DNA of 28,254 nucleotides from Perkinsus marinus ATCC 50983 (lineage: Eukaryota; Perkinsozoa; Perkinsida; Perkinsidae). The position numbers and the translations under genes are program-made. Location of the stretch: positions 19,752-48,005 of the forward strand of contig NW_003216737.1 in assembly GCF_000006405.1 (NCBI RefSeq), in the 5' to 3' direction. This document shows, piece after piece, positions 1 to 10,159 of this stretch. Every line of letters begins with the position of its first letter. The stretch's first letter is position 1. Under the pieces are notes generated by a model. That model did no database searches and had not been told where the DNA came from. It saw only the letters and a program-made list of their open reading frames with translations.

Positions 1-63
1 TCCTTCTCCCAGAGTGTGCATCGAGAATCCCTACTATTCTCGAGGATGTATCTCTGTAGCTGA

Positions 64-381
64 TATGTTCCCTTAGAAGAGGCTAAGCTACTCGGCAATG
101 TTTCGGTGAAAGTACCTCACAATCCCCTAGGAGTGTTGAGACGCCTCTATCCTAGTGGTATCGACATCAAGAATATGGCACCTGTTCCGAAGAACGCTCT
201 ATTTGAGGACGACTGGTCTATTGTGATTGCTAGTAGTTCACAGGATGAAGCCCCTTCGCACAGTGTTGTATGGTGGTTCGTTATTGCGTTAATATGCGCA
301 CTCTTGGCATTTATATTCTTGCCAAGGTTTTATCGGTGCTATCGTGTGCATCGCAGCGGGTATGCGTCGCCGCCACAATAA
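64..381 (+). CDS. C-terminal exon of an unrecognised single-pass membrane protein (partial)
   Basis: The frame is open from 64 to a TAA at 379-381. It carries one hydrophobic segment of about 20 residues (starting VVWWFVIALICALL), followed by a basic, aromatic tail (RFYRCYRVHRS). This is the layout of a type I membrane protein ending. A GTG at 106 is the first start-like codon, but a eukaryotic exon would more likely begin at an acceptor; CCTTAG at 71-76 is a candidate. The same frame is also open from base 1 to a TGA at 61-63, so the gene may start left of the window with an intron or a nonsense codon here. I do not recognise the family. A retroelement envelope-like C-terminus is possible, but there is no specific evidence for one. 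Confidence 0.35.
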   Translation, partial: YVPLEEAKLLGNVSVKVPHNPLGVLRRLYPSGIDIKNMAPVPKNALFEDDWSIVIASSSQDEAPSHSVVWWFVIALICALLAFIFLPRFYRCYRVHRSGYASPPQ

Positions 382-619
382 GCTGAGGATGCGACGAAAG
401 AGTCTGTTATTGAATTATGTCGGCGATTTGTGGCCACGTTACTTTTATATACCTCTCGATCGAAAGTGTTGCGTCTTCTTGATTATGTCTCGAGTCATCG
501 TAAGTTACTGTTGCATTGTTGTGTTTGGTTGACGCCGGTCGGAAGTAGTAGTTACTGTGTTGTCACTAGTGTGGAGCCCTAAAGATGATGAAATGGGAGA
601 GAAATAGTCTAAGTTTGTG

Positions 620-1295
620 CTGGGAAGATCGTGGATGGATTTGAGTTTCTGTACGAAGTTCGTACCACACCTGATCGAAGAGCCCTCGCTCAGCACGGTC
701 GTACGACCTAGAAACAATAGTCTATTGAGTTTCTCCGGTGAATTTTCTCTACTTGGAATTTCTGCTAGGAACTCGAAAACATACATATTAATATATGTAG
801 AATCCAGTATGATTGGCATGGTCTTGTGTAGTGTTGGAAAGATCCTAAATGTTACGAAGTTTATACCGCACCAGACTGAAGAATCCTAGCATAGTACGGT
901 AGTACTGTCTATATATGGTGTTGTATCGAGTTTCTCTGAGGAATTTTCTTTACTTGAAAATTCTGCTTGGAACTCGGAACTATGCATCACATTATATATG
1001 TATACAGAAAGCCAGTATGTTTAGCATAGTTCGGTGTTGTACTGGGAAGATGCTGGATGTAATGGAGTTTGTGTACGGAGCTTATACCACACCAGACTGA
1101 AGAATCCTAGCATAGTACGGTAGTATTGTCTATAAACGGTATTGTATCGAGTTTCTCTGAAGAATTTTCCTTACTTGAAAATTCTGCTTGAAACTCGGAA
1201 TTATGCATCACATTATATATGTATATCGGAAAGCCAGTACGTTTAACATAGTTCGGTGTAGTACTGGGAAGATGCTGGATGTAATGTAGTTTGCG
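620..1295. repeat. Tandem repeat, unit 208-222 bp, three copies plus a stub
   Basis: The word CTGGGAAGAT, or a one-base variant, recurs at 620, 834, 1042 and 1264, a spacing of 214, 208 and 222. Copies two and three are nearly identical (for example AGAATCCTAGCATAGTACGG, then GAGTTTCTCTGA). Copy one is more diverged. The short open frames inside are shifted relative to each other and carry stops, so the array is probably non-coding. Confidence 0.85.
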
Positions 1296-1921
1296 TGCGA
1301 GATGCCAGCCCGAACAGTTTATCAAGAGACGATTATGTACCTCGAGTACGCGAGCGTTTTTACACACTCATAATCGCTCTAAAATCGCTCGGGTGAAACC
1401 GGAAAGGGATCCTTTACATCATGCTCCAAGCCTTTTCACTCCGGATGTACGTTCCGTGAAGGACGGTGCTACACCGATTGCCTACCATAGGTCGGCTCGA
1501 GGGATCATGTTGTGGTCGTTAACCGACTGTCGGTTTGCAGGATATTTCACAGGCCAGTCCGAAGATCAAATTCTTAATAGTTGTTGACGTGGTTGGCGCG
1601 GTCACGCGTCGTCACGATCACTTCGCAAGGTCATTACGTCGTTGTATTTCCTCGACATTATCGCTACTCGTGCTTGTCCGTCCTCTACGACCTCATACCA
1701 CCTTGGTGCTTATTGGTCTGGTTAGCAGTGTAACCATTTTTGATACCACTCCTTCAGTTAATCTTTACTCTGACTATCTTAACCTTCCTGTACACAGCAC
1801 TATCGGACTCCGATGCGGTGCTTCCTTCGTACGCCTGGCAAGAGGGGTAAAGAAGGTAATCGTTCTGAGTGAATATATCGACGATCTATTGGCACACGAG
1901 AGCACATCCTCGATGTCGTAG
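1291..1921 (+). pseudogene. Possible decayed retroelement reverse-transcriptase region
   Basis: Two overlapping open frames (1291-1587 and 1535-1921) lie in different registers. The second ends with blocks in the order expected of a retroelement polymerase: YLNLPV, then GLRCGASFVRL, then YIDDLLAH. YxDD is the catalytic motif of reverse transcriptases, and the GL-x-CxxSF block commonly precedes it. The spacing between blocks is shorter than in intact elements, the frame stops just after YIDDLLAHES, and no RNase H, integrase or LTR was found nearby. A chance YIDD is possible. If real, this is a broken remnant. Confidence 0.3.
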
Positions 1922-3369
1922 CACAAGAATGACGATGATGGGAGGGATAGTTGTGGTATAACGGTATTGTTCTGAATGGAGTACCCCTGGGTCGATCCTG
2001 GGGCCTTTGGAAGTGGAGAAGAATGCTCTGTGCTCCTCTGCTAGAGTGATGTAGGGCACTTTCACTCGGGTACCTGTGTTATCAGGAGACTTCTGTGGCC
2101 ATCATTAGACCTTGTATTATAGTCGATGATCTCCAGCATAGTATCAGTGGCAGTTCGATCGAATGGTAGCAAATCCTAATCTTGGTTACACTGCTGGCTA
2201 CTACACGAGGGCCGGTTATGCAATATGAAGGAATTTTGACAGGAAAGCTCGTCGCATGAAAAAAGGATGTATTCGTCAGATTTTAACGAGTGATTTTCGA
2301 GTTAGAATACATTCATACACGAATTTGATAGTAGTAAAGTGGATTTTGATTCATCCTGTGCTGTTGGTGTTTGGTGTTATCGATGCTGCTGTTGATTAGC
2401 ATGTTGTGATGGCGAGCATCGGTATATCCTCGGATTTAGTGGAAGCGGCTCATGTTGTCTAATGGTGGTGCATTCGTTATCGTAAGGAGAGGTTCCGGGT
2501 TCGATATCTGGTTAATGCATTTTCCAGGTACATATTCTGCCCACAGTATTCGTCCTGGAGGCTCTAACGTAATTTAGCGGATCTTGCTTTATTCGGAGGC
2601 CTGGGTGTTGCTGGTATGATCACTGAAATGTAAAGACAATTTGATGTTTGCTTCGGTTCGTTAATCGAACGCTACGACTAAGGAATCAAAGCAAGCTCGG
2701 ACGTACCTTCCTAACTCGTATTATTGTTATCGGTAGTGGTCTCGGGTGTAGTTCCCATTGTCAGGTTCTGATTCTTTTTCTGCGTCCTCTCTGGCGTGTT
2801 CATCATCTCGACAGGGGCGCTCACACTCTACTTCCCTATTAGGGTGAGAACAGTGTGAACGGTGAGTTATTGAAGGCTTATGCTTCCATCAGGGCGTGTC
2901 GTCCTTTACTACATCCCCGCAGCATCGAGAACTGTCGACTTCTATGAAGAGCACAAGTACGTCTAATGTATTTGCTGCTTGCCTTGGTAGCCCTTGTGAT
3001 TTGCCCCTTTACGCCACATTGGATGTTATAGCAGGGGAATGCCTTTAAAAGCAGCCTGATTACACTTGATCAATGTAGACTATTCTCATCACAGGCTTAG
3101 CTTAGAGTTTTCTCCACCCTAGGGAGGATTAGGACAACGATCCATGATGATGCACCAGCATCTTGCTTTTTCTAATAGGCGTTAGTGTTGGAGGAAGAGG
3201 TTTTATCGATACCATTCGCCCCGTTCCCTCCGGCAGGGCGGACGCCGACAATAGAAGGAACTGTGCAATGAGAGGCTTGCCTCTTAATTCACGAAGGTCT
3301 CATCCGGACCTGTTTTGTATCTTTGGTATGTGCGACCTTAGATATTTGTAATTTCTAAGCTTGTTATCT
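1922..3369. other. Gene-poor stretch, no supported coding region
   Basis: Only short open frames are present (for example 2648-2842 and 3163-3351), with no recognisable motif, no good splice partners and no coding-like composition. The one structured item is the t-RNA-like sequence at 2446-2520. Confidence 0.5.
2446..2520 (+). other. Degenerate tRNA-like sequence (A-box and B-box)
   Basis: A B-box/T-arm can be drawn at 2495-2511: the arms CCGGG and TCTGG enclose TTCGATA, a good T-loop. Upstream, TGTTGTCTAATGG resembles an A-box. The loop ATCGTAA between them would place CGT in the anticodon position. The acceptor arms do not pair and the anticodon stem is weak, so this is not a functional tRNA as read. 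It may be a tRNA pseudogene or a tRNA-derived short repeat. Confidence 0.3.
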
Positions 3370-3879
3370 TCATTCATCCGCCTGTGCACGATGCTCTTTG
3401 CTGAAAAGTTTTTGTATGCGCTCAGTTAATTCGATGTACACGGGAAACCTGTAGCGGTTGTCATGCTCATGCAATTCATGTTGGGGAATAGTAGTAGCAA
3501 ATGCCAAATGATCATCACGTTCATCGTTATATCAATAGCGTTGCTTCCGGCAGTTAATTCTGTTAGAACAGGTCTGTGAAGCCTCCATGCTATGTTTCGG
3601 TGTGGCCGCATTGGCTTTTGACTGGTTGGTGGTGTCGAGTTGGTTAGCCTGAGGATCGAACCTCTGCGGATTTTGTAGTGGCAGGTTTTGCTCGCTGATG
3701 ACCATTGTCGGTCCTCTCTCCCTACTGCATTCGGCGATTATAGTTAGATACGCCCAAGCCTCGATGGGCTCATTTGTGGTGAAGTTGTCCTTCTCGAAGG
3801 TAAGCGATCGGACGATCCTTGGGTAGACAACCGCGAATAAGATTTTGTGTCGGTGGAAGAGAGGGTTCGTTGTAACCAT
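3370..3879 (-). CDS. Unknown protein, divergent from the coiled-coil gene; internal TGA
   Basis: The frame starts at ATG 3877-3879 and runs through coding-like sequence (including EPIEAWAYLTIIAE and RGPTMVISEQNLPL). It meets a TGA at 3532-3534, then continues in the same frame to a stop at 3370-3372, ending with a helical segment (YIELTERIQKLFSKEH). The TGA can be removed by a putative GC-AG intron at 3449-3544, which keeps phase and gives about 137 residues. The GC donor there (GAA/GCAACG) is weaker than the two better GC donors in this window. Read-through or a nonsense mutation are alternatives. Its start lies 86 bp from that of the + strand gene, suggesting a shared promoter. No family is recognised. 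Confidence 0.45.
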
Positions 3880-3964
3880 TGGTGATACGATATGAACTCA
3901 TCGTTGAGTTGATCCGGGGAATTGATGGTATGTGTGATGTCGCTCACCAGTTTTACATTTTCTG
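3880..3964. promoter_or_regulatory. Likely bidirectional promoter between divergent genes
   Basis: Only 85 bp separate the proposed start codons of the - strand gene (3879) and the + strand coiled-coil gene (3965). Divergent promoters for both must lie here or overlap the first exons. No TATA box or named motif is evident, so this rests on gene geometry. Confidence 0.3.
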
Positions 3965-5334
3965 ATGGAGAATCACTCAACTACCGCCGACAGTACTGTT
4001 CAGGACAAGGCTCAGAGTACACCTGGTAGTAGGCATATCTTATGTTGAATCATGTGTAGGTCACCAACCCCATAATACAAATATGGCTACGTCTCAACTG
4101 CTGCATGGGGAAGTGAGTCAGATGCGCGCAACGTTAACGGTAGGAAGAAGCTTGTTGAGGCCTGCGTGTCGGAGGGCGATGGGGGCGGCCTTAGATGGCG
4201 AAAGAGTCTCGAAAGAGGACAGAGTTGGATGCTCAGCTGCTTGCTAATCGCATAGCTCTGTTGAAGCAGGAGGAAGAAAAAGCTTGGAAGAAAATACAGG
4301 AAACCCGTAGAAAGTAAACTCTGAGACCTATTGTGTATCTTCTATGGTCAACCTATGATATCCAGAGCCGAGCAGATCAACACGTTACGTGCCGAGAATG
4401 AAGCCAAAGTCCTTGCCAAGGAAGAGGTGAACCATATAGGTGTTCGCTCGCTATTTAATTGTGGTCGCAATAGTTGCATAAAAAGCAGTGGCAGGCAGTT
4501 CGCGCCACTCAAGCACGGAACGCCTTCCTGAAGGACAAGGCGAGGCAGCTGAGGGAGGTGAGACTTGCCGTAATTGGTGGAGATAGCAAGAGGTAATTGT
4601 GCAGGCCTCGAAGGGTGCTGTGTTGGAAAGTAAGCGGCATCTTGTACGGGAAGGTAGAGAGGAACAGATGAAGTTACAACAACAGAAGCAGGAGAAGTGG
4701 ATCAGGGATATGTAATATGGGAGAAAGAGTGGTGTTAGCAGCGTCGTGGTTCAGAGGGCTCAATACGAGCAGGGCGAAGGTGATCAGGAGTCAGAGGGAT
4801 AACGCGAGGAAGAGAATGGAAGAGGAAAAGGTGAAGGCTTGGGTTGGTAGGAATAGTATGGTGTTGTTTTAGCTTCGCAAGTTGGAGAACACTCGAATAG
4901 AATATGAGAATAAGGTGCAGCAGGAAGAGAGTATTCGAGCCCGTACTGAGGCGTTGGTATCGGCTATGGAGAAGGAGGAGATGGAACTTATTCAAGTGGG
5001 ATAGGTTGGTAGAAGTGTGGTATGCGTTTGTGAAGTCCAACAATATGACTAGTACCAGTACATAGCTTGCGAAGAGCAGTTTGACATTAATTATGGTCAA
5101 TTGTATTGTCTTTTTAGCGTCTTCAAAACACCCAGAACATACAGCGATCAGCATATCAGGAGTTGGAGAATGCCTTGGGGAAGAGCTCTCGAAGCCCGTT
5201 GGCAACGGGGAGCACTTTAATATCGGAAGACACCAAGGGTGGAAATGGATACGTGCCTGGCTTGATTTGGATGGTTCTGTTCAGGCGGCACACGAGAGGC
5301 GTCGGCCCCTCAAGTCAAGGATGTTACTGCATGA
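3965..5334 (+). CDS. Ten-exon coiled-coil protein (about 289 residues)
   Basis: Exons: 3965-4025, 4060-4139, 4195-4313, 4366-4426, 4486-4557, 4605-4711, 4755-4830, 4873-4995, 5118-5238, 5285-5334. All junctions are GT-AG and every phase matches, giving 870 nt. Introns are 34-122 nt. The product is highly charged and helical throughout, for example LLKQEEEKAWKKIQETRR, QWQAVRATQARNAF and RKLENTRIEYENK, with Glu/Lys/Gln heptad-like spacing. No catalytic domain, signal peptide or membrane segment is visible. Such proteins in protists are often cytoskeletal or basal-body parts, but that is inference. The C-terminus is the least certain part: without the last intron the frame ends at 5348 with a hydrophobic tail, which looks less natural. 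The first 47 residues, before an internal Met at 4195, are low-complexity polar sequence. Confidence 0.75.
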
Positions 5335-6212
5335 TGATTCTTACGTGAATGTAGCTCGAAGAATAAGTGGATGTTGTGTTCATCTGAGGCGGGTAGTATC
5401 AATTGAGAAGACGTCACGGACTCGAGGGAGTTCAGAGGCGCGGACGATGTCCGGTACGGTTTTTATCCCCCCTTGTGAGGAGGGCTGTTCACTTGCGGTT
5501 TGCTTGACGTATTTGCAGTGATTGAGTAAGCTATCGTTAACACCCAAGGTTAGTTAGTGGCAGAGCAAGTAGGGCTATGTATTGCAATTCGGGCCATTTC
5601 GAGCATGCGTACGTTGCGAGTTGTTGTCAATGATCATGATGTTATTAACCTTTGGCATAGCGGCCCTATTCACAAGATAGATTCCTGAATGTTATCAACC
5701 TTTGGCATAGTGGCCCTATTCACAAGATAGATTCCTGAATGTTATTAACCTTCGGCATAGTGGCCCTATTCACAAGATAGATTCCTGAATGTTATGAACC
5801 TTTGGCATAGTGGCCCTACTCACAAGATACATTCCTGAATGTTATTTACCTCTGGCATAGTGGCCCCATTTACGAGGTACATTCCGATAGACTCAATCTA
5901 TACTACAAACTCTGGTCTACTTTTATGCCCCTAAAATTCCCAGACAGCCTCTTTTACAATTATGTGGGCAGCCTCACCCTTAAAGTCTATCACTGTATAG
6001 TGATATCTCTGTATATAGAAGACCTCTTACAAATAGAGCTTATGACACCTCATGAGAAACAACTGAATCGGTAGCTTTGTGCGGGATAAAGAACCTCATC
6101 AATGTGCCGCCTCTGTAGCTTTCAATTCGAACCCAACACTTTGCTTGTCTTGTCTGCTAGATAACAGAGACACATTGGTAAGATGATAATAGTGATAGTT
6201 ATAGTTATAGTT
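5335..6212. other. Intergenic region holding a minisatellite
   Basis: There is no supported gene between the coiled-coil gene and the 3' end of the methyltransferase. An open frame continuing to 5521 lies in another register and lacks coding character. The main content is the 50-bp array at 5641-5890. The rest has no clear feature. Confidence 0.5.
5641..5890. repeat. Minisatellite A, 50-bp unit x 5
   Basis: Units begin at 5641, 5691, 5741, 5791 and 5841 with exact 50-bp spacing. The core is GGCATAGTGGCCCTATTCAC followed by AAGATAGATTCCTGAATGTT. The first four copies are nearly identical and the fifth is diverged. There are no unique spacers, so this is not a CRISPR array. It is clearly related to the array at 10160-10401. 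Confidence 0.95.
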
Positions 6213-7250
6213 TTAAACTTGATCACGCAGCGAGAGCTGCAGTATAGAGCAATCTCCTATAATAGTAGGAACAGAGATCTGGCGCACCTGCAGACCTTTC
6301 AGGTTTCCCAATTCCGAAGTGAAACTGCCGTAACCCGGGCGTTGGGTCATCAGAGCGAGAACAGCCCTGTTCCCGTGGAAGTGCCGTAGGAGGCCGAGTA
6401 TCAACTCAGCGTGAGCTTCTTCGTATATGACATCAGCTCCCAGCATGACATCAGCATCATTTGGCATACCTTCGGGATCTCGCCAATCAACTACTTTAGC
6501 ACTGAAGCTCCCATGAGGGAAGTTCCTCTTGGCGTTCCTCATTGCGATATCCAATAAGCCTTCCATCATGTCTGTGAAACAAACATGAGATGCCTTCCCA
6601 AACGCTGCTGCCGCGATTCCGACAAGACCAACTCCCGAACCTATCTCGATGACTCTCGAATGTTCACCTAGGTCGATATCTCCGTTATGAATAGCTCGAG
6701 ACAAAGCAATCGCCGCCGGCCAAACTTTATATCCGAGGCCAGCACCGTAGTAACCTGCTGTTTCTACGTGGAACTGAATTGTGTCGGAAAATCTAATGGT
6801 CGTTGGAGCTCCAGAACCGCAGATGACATTTTCCGAGGTGATTGCTGAGATGCATTCTCCGGCTAGTTCGCTGAGGTTAGGGTAATGCTTCATTACTCGG
6901 ATGAAGAGATCGGCACCTAGTACAACAGATAGAGCATAGGACGCAAGTTCGAACCCCAACCGAACCATTTTTCACAAGTGCTTCTTCCTTCAAAATCCTA
7001 CTCCAACGGTCGCTACAGTCCTCTCGTAATTTCATCAACAACTCTCGCAACATGACGGAAAGGTCTCTGAGCAAACTCAGCTTGATACTTTATGAAATCC
7101 GAATGGACAACCGCGTGCGACAGTAGCCGAACGACGCAATCTCGATAAGGCAGCTTACCTCTCAAGGTCCTGATTAGAATCTCCAGGATGGCTTTTTCCT
7201 AAAAGGGAACATATTTCACATATGAGTTTTCTGTCTTCATCTTCTGTCAT
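6213..7250 (-). CDS. Family-16 (METTL21/EEF2KMT-like) protein methyltransferase
   Basis: Three exons read on the minus strand: 7159-7250, 6966-7066 and 6213-6916. They join at GT-AG introns of 92 and 49 nt with matching phase to give 298 residues. The C-terminal two thirds is a Rossmann methyltransferase. The SAM-binding motif I is VIEIGSGVGLVG. A motif after beta-4 reads DVMLGADVIYEE, which is diagnostic of the Methyltransf_16 group that includes eEF2 and chaperone lysine methyltransferases. The segment GLGYKVWPAAIALS before motif I matches the family's W-x-A-A/S-x-x-L region. The N-terminal about 110 residues are helical and not assigned. The likely reaction is SAM-dependent lysine methylation of a cytosolic protein; the substrate cannot be read here. 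The start at MTEDEDRK is chosen because upstream in-frame sequence is unrelated and hydrophobic; an in-frame Met at 7307 is an alternative. Confidence 0.8.
6917..6965 (-). other. 49-nt methyltransferase intron carrying a GGTTCGAAC motif
   Basis: On the minus strand the intron begins GTTCGGTTGGGGTTCGAACT and ends GTACTAG. Removing it joins VKN to GADLF in frame. It holds GGGGTTCGAAC, like a tRNA T-arm/B-box, a motif also seen in other introns here. Confidence 0.75.
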
Positions 7251-7557
7251 ATAGTTGGAAGAGCGGTCACTCAATCGGGGAATTGAAAGCTGAGCTGAAC
7301 ACCACATGGCGGCGATGGAAAACGTGAGCAAAGGTGATATGATGTTAATAAGTTGGTGGTTGAGAAAAGTAGTAACATAGGACACTATAGGAGCATCTTC
7401 AATGTATTCGGCAAACAACGCTCCGCTGATTGAATAGAACAACGGCTACAAATTTACAGGCTACACAAGGAAAGTTCATAGAGGATATCCTTCCCTGTGC
7501 GCGCAGATTTGGATGCCACTTCTTTGGGAAATGTACTCTGATAGAATAGACGTACCT

Positions 7558-9056
7558 TTAGGCACCTACCGCTACCATTATACAGCCGGCGACTTGAGTG
7601 ACGAATGAAGCGACAAACCATATGCGCTGTCTGAGGAGTGGGGGAGACCTACGGCTCGAATCCCGGCAGAGGCATTTTTCCCACCTCGTTTCTTTGATCT
7701 CCTTAAACCACAAAAGACTGAGGATGCTCGCAACCATGACTGGCCCAACAGCATCTAGAGTGTAAGCTGCTGCATAGCCGATACCATCGATGCCATATAG
7801 CATGTTGACATCACCAATTACCCAGAACAGACCTGAGACCCACAGTATTAAAACCCGCACAGGTTCGATCCCCAGTACCGGCAATGAAAGCTGGACGGAT
7901 AACTGAATGATTGGTACGCTTTTTGAAAGCGAATTGTCGGACGGTTGAGGATAGCCAATACCAAATGCTGGAAACAAAGTAGATACCGATGGTCTGCGAA
8001 AAGACGAATTGAACCTGAAAACGAACGAGCGTCGTGCTTCAAGAAGACCCAAGTTCACCCGACAGGACGACTATGTTTACCGAACTTTTATGCAGGGTAG
8101 TTAGACTCTCGAGACTCCTCGAAAATTTAACCTTTTCGTTGCGAATTTTGTCACTTGTCAAATGCTCTATTTCAAACAAGTTATCTTCAATTCTCTTCAT
8201 TCGCAATCACATCGTCAGACGTTGTGTAAATCTTGGGTCCCTATGAGTTACCGCCATCATATCCTTCCCTTGTTGCGTTTGCGTCCATAATGCATACGGC
8301 CAACCGTTCATGGCTGTCAGGATACCAGCTGCTATCGCCAATACTATTCCTGTGAGAAAATGCGAGAAGTGACGAACCTCAAAGGAACTTGCCTGTTATT
8401 TTAATGGCTTGTCCGCGACTCATACCGAATAGACGTTTCCGACCAACAGCTGATGGGTTGTTATCCACCTCAGCTACCTCGGGTTGACCGAGAGGAGTTG
8501 TTTCTTCGCCACCGCTAGTCGTTGGGGGATTCTTATGACGGGAGCTCTGTGATGGTCTTTCCTTCGTTTTAAGGGAGGTTGGAGTGGTTGTTTTGGCCTC
8601 TTCAGGTTCTACCCAGAACAACATTATGAATGAGGCCAGGAGGACGAATACTCCAACGTCTCGGAGGACGGGGATTCGCCCGACGTCTTGGTCCATTCCG
8701 AACAAGCCGAATCGACTTAGGCAATACCCCCAGGAGAGGTTGATGATGTGGTATAGGGAAAAGCCCAGGGCGAGGCCGCAGATTCGCACTAGAGGGATCA
8801 CAAGGAAGTTGGCTGAGCCCCAGAGCATTCCGGATAATACACCGTAGAGGATGACTTGGGGACCAGGCCAGTCGAAGGCGAGCATGAGGATGAGCTGAAG
8901 TAAGATGCCTCCCCAGACGATCCCGCTACACATGAACCATTGAAATACGGCACCGTCGTAAGTGGTGTATTGTTTACAGGGAACGTATTGAATACCGAAA
9001 AAGAAGGCGGCTAGTAGAGTACAGAGGATACCAACACCGAAGGAAACGTCTGCCAT
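7558..9056 (-). CDS. TMEM144-like multipass membrane protein (drug/metabolite transporter fold)
   Basis: Six exons on the minus strand: 8393-9056, 8221-8349, 8132-8166, 7879-8014, 7685-7832 and 7558-7630, totalling 394 residues with all phases matching. The TMEM144 signature is clear: FGIQYVPCKQY near the N-terminus, then FQWFMCSGIVW, GMLWGSANFLVIP, GLALGFSLYHIINLSWGY, GILTAMNGWPYALW, VFSQTIGIYFVSSIW and a C-terminal helix ending VAGCIMVAVGA. About ten hydrophobic segments are present, with a polar loop of roughly 60 residues after the fifth. Family members are putative carbohydrate or nucleotide-sugar-type transporters; the substrate is unknown. Intron 1 is GC-AG. The 54-nt intron and 35-nt exon at 8132-8220 are the least certain parts. 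A longer start at 9143 is in frame, but MADVSFG fits the family better. Confidence 0.82.
7631..7684 (-). other. 54-nt TMEM144 intron containing CGGGATTCGAGCC
   Basis: The GT-AG intron (minus strand) has a strong CCCCCACTCCTCAG acceptor and joins EIKETR to QRIWFV. It carries CCGGGATTCGAGCCG, again resembling a T-arm. Its length is a multiple of three and it has no stop, so retention would insert 18 residues. Confidence 0.7.
7833..7878 (-). other. 46-nt TMEM144 intron containing GGGGATCGAACC
   Basis: The GT-AG intron (minus strand) joins RPAFIAG to LFWVIGD in frame. It contains GGGGATCGAACCTGTGCGGG, the reverse of a GGTTCGATCC B-box-like word. Confidence 0.75.
8350..8392 (-). other. GC-AG intron in the TMEM144-like gene (43 nt)
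   Basis: On the minus strand the junction reads ACAG/GCAAGTTCC ... TCTCACAG/GAATAG. Only this donor restores the conserved reading AIKIT-GIVLAIAAGILT; any GT donor nearby shifts the frame. GCAAGT after AG is the standard form of a GC donor. Confidence 0.75.
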
Positions 9057-9346
9057 GATGATAGATTTTAAGAGTCTGAGAGATAGAAGTTGACCTAATT
9101 TGAATCTTAGTCGAGTGATGCTAAGATTCCTAACCAACTGCATGTGTGTATCTGCTGCCAGGCGTTGGAGTCCGAGTGGTCTTAATCAGTCCACTGTGCT
9201 GCTATCGGTGCGGCCTCACTAGGAATCTTGACGAATCTTGCGTCTTTCTCAGTCTTTTTCTCAACGTAAATTGTCGTAGTTTACCAGAAGATTGCGTTGT
9301 ATGCATATAGCAAGATGTTACCAGTTTGGTATTATCACTGTTTGTA
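9057..9346. promoter_or_regulatory. Shared upstream region of TMEM144-like (-) and FEN1-like (+) genes
   Basis: The two start codons lie 290 bp apart and point away from each other. Promoter elements for both should be here. I see no clear TATA or initiator motif. Confidence 0.3.
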
Positions 9347-9354
9347 ATGGGAAT

Positions 9355-9405
9355 CAAACAGCTTTCCAACTTGGAAAGCTGTTTGAACTTGGAAATTCCA
9401 AGTTC
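9355..9405. repeat. Double hairpin inserted in the FEN1-like first exon
   Basis: Two adjacent perfect inverted repeats. The arms CAAACAGCTTTCCA (9355-9368) and TGGAAAGCTGTTTG (9372-9385) flank ACT. The arms GAACTTGGA (9385-9393) and TCCAAGTTC (9397-9405) flank AAT. Taking out 9370-9401 (32 nt), which lies between two TTCCAA copies, would restore MGIKQLSKFVSENAPK, the expected FEN1 start. No GT-AG intron does this. Confidence 0.85.
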
Positions 9406-10159
9406 GTATCGGAGAATGCTCCGAAGTCAGTGAGTGAGCAGAAGAAGGAGAATTACCCTGGGAAGAGTTTAGCATTGGACGCCAGTATGTGCCTTTATCA
9501 GGTAAATGTTATTTTACATAAAAGATGTTGTAGAGAAGTGTAGTGAAATCCGACGGTATGAGACTTACTTTCCGACCAATTTGATTCACGACTTGCCTCA
9601 ATGGCAAGGGTTGGACGCCTTGCTGTCCCGTAATTTGACTCGCATTTTATGATCATCTATTTTGGGACAGCGTGAATCGTCCCGTTTTTATGTTCAGTTT
9701 CTGATCGCTGTTCGTTTGGGTGGAGATAATCAACATGTTAATTTATCAAATGCAGCAGGCGATGTGACCTCTCATATATCGGGGTTTGTCACCAGAACGT
9801 TGAGGATGATGGAGGCGGGTAGGGGAAGGGGGTAGAGGGATGCGGAAGGCGCTCTACGCTCGTTGATAATACGATGCACCTATGGGAGTCAGGTATCCAT
9901 GCATCCTTGAGAAATAATGTTCCCCCAGGGTTTGGTAGTAATGGAGAAAATATTTCTAATGCGATGACATTCACGTGGGAAGCTGATTGAAGAATATATT
10001 CTTAATCATGTGGCAAATACAAGATGAGTTCCCGCGGGAACATTATAGGTGTCCTAACGCCATACTAGTGTGTTCACTTTCGTATGAGAAATCCAAGCTC
10101 TGGAACCGATCCCCTCGCATAGCACCCCCCAGTTAGATCTTTTCTGGAGGGCATAGCCC

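Noticed and set aside
2446-2520. Functional tRNA-Thr gene
   Set aside because: The acceptor stem does not pair and the anticodon stem has a mismatch and two wobble pairs; only the T-arm is good.
61-3534. Reassigned TGA codon or selenocysteine across the window
   Set aside because: TGA ends several well-supported genes, tryptophan is encoded by TGG, and the internal TGAs can be explained by introns or decay. I saw no convincing SECIS structure after the - strand gene.
5081-5521. Longer C-terminus of the coiled-coil gene in another frame
   Set aside because: It lacks coding character and would need to skip the well-supported exon at 5118-5238.
5641-5890. CRISPR-like array of evenly spaced repeats
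   Set aside because: The repeats are head-to-tail with no unique spacers, and the surrounding genes are intron-split and eukaryotic.
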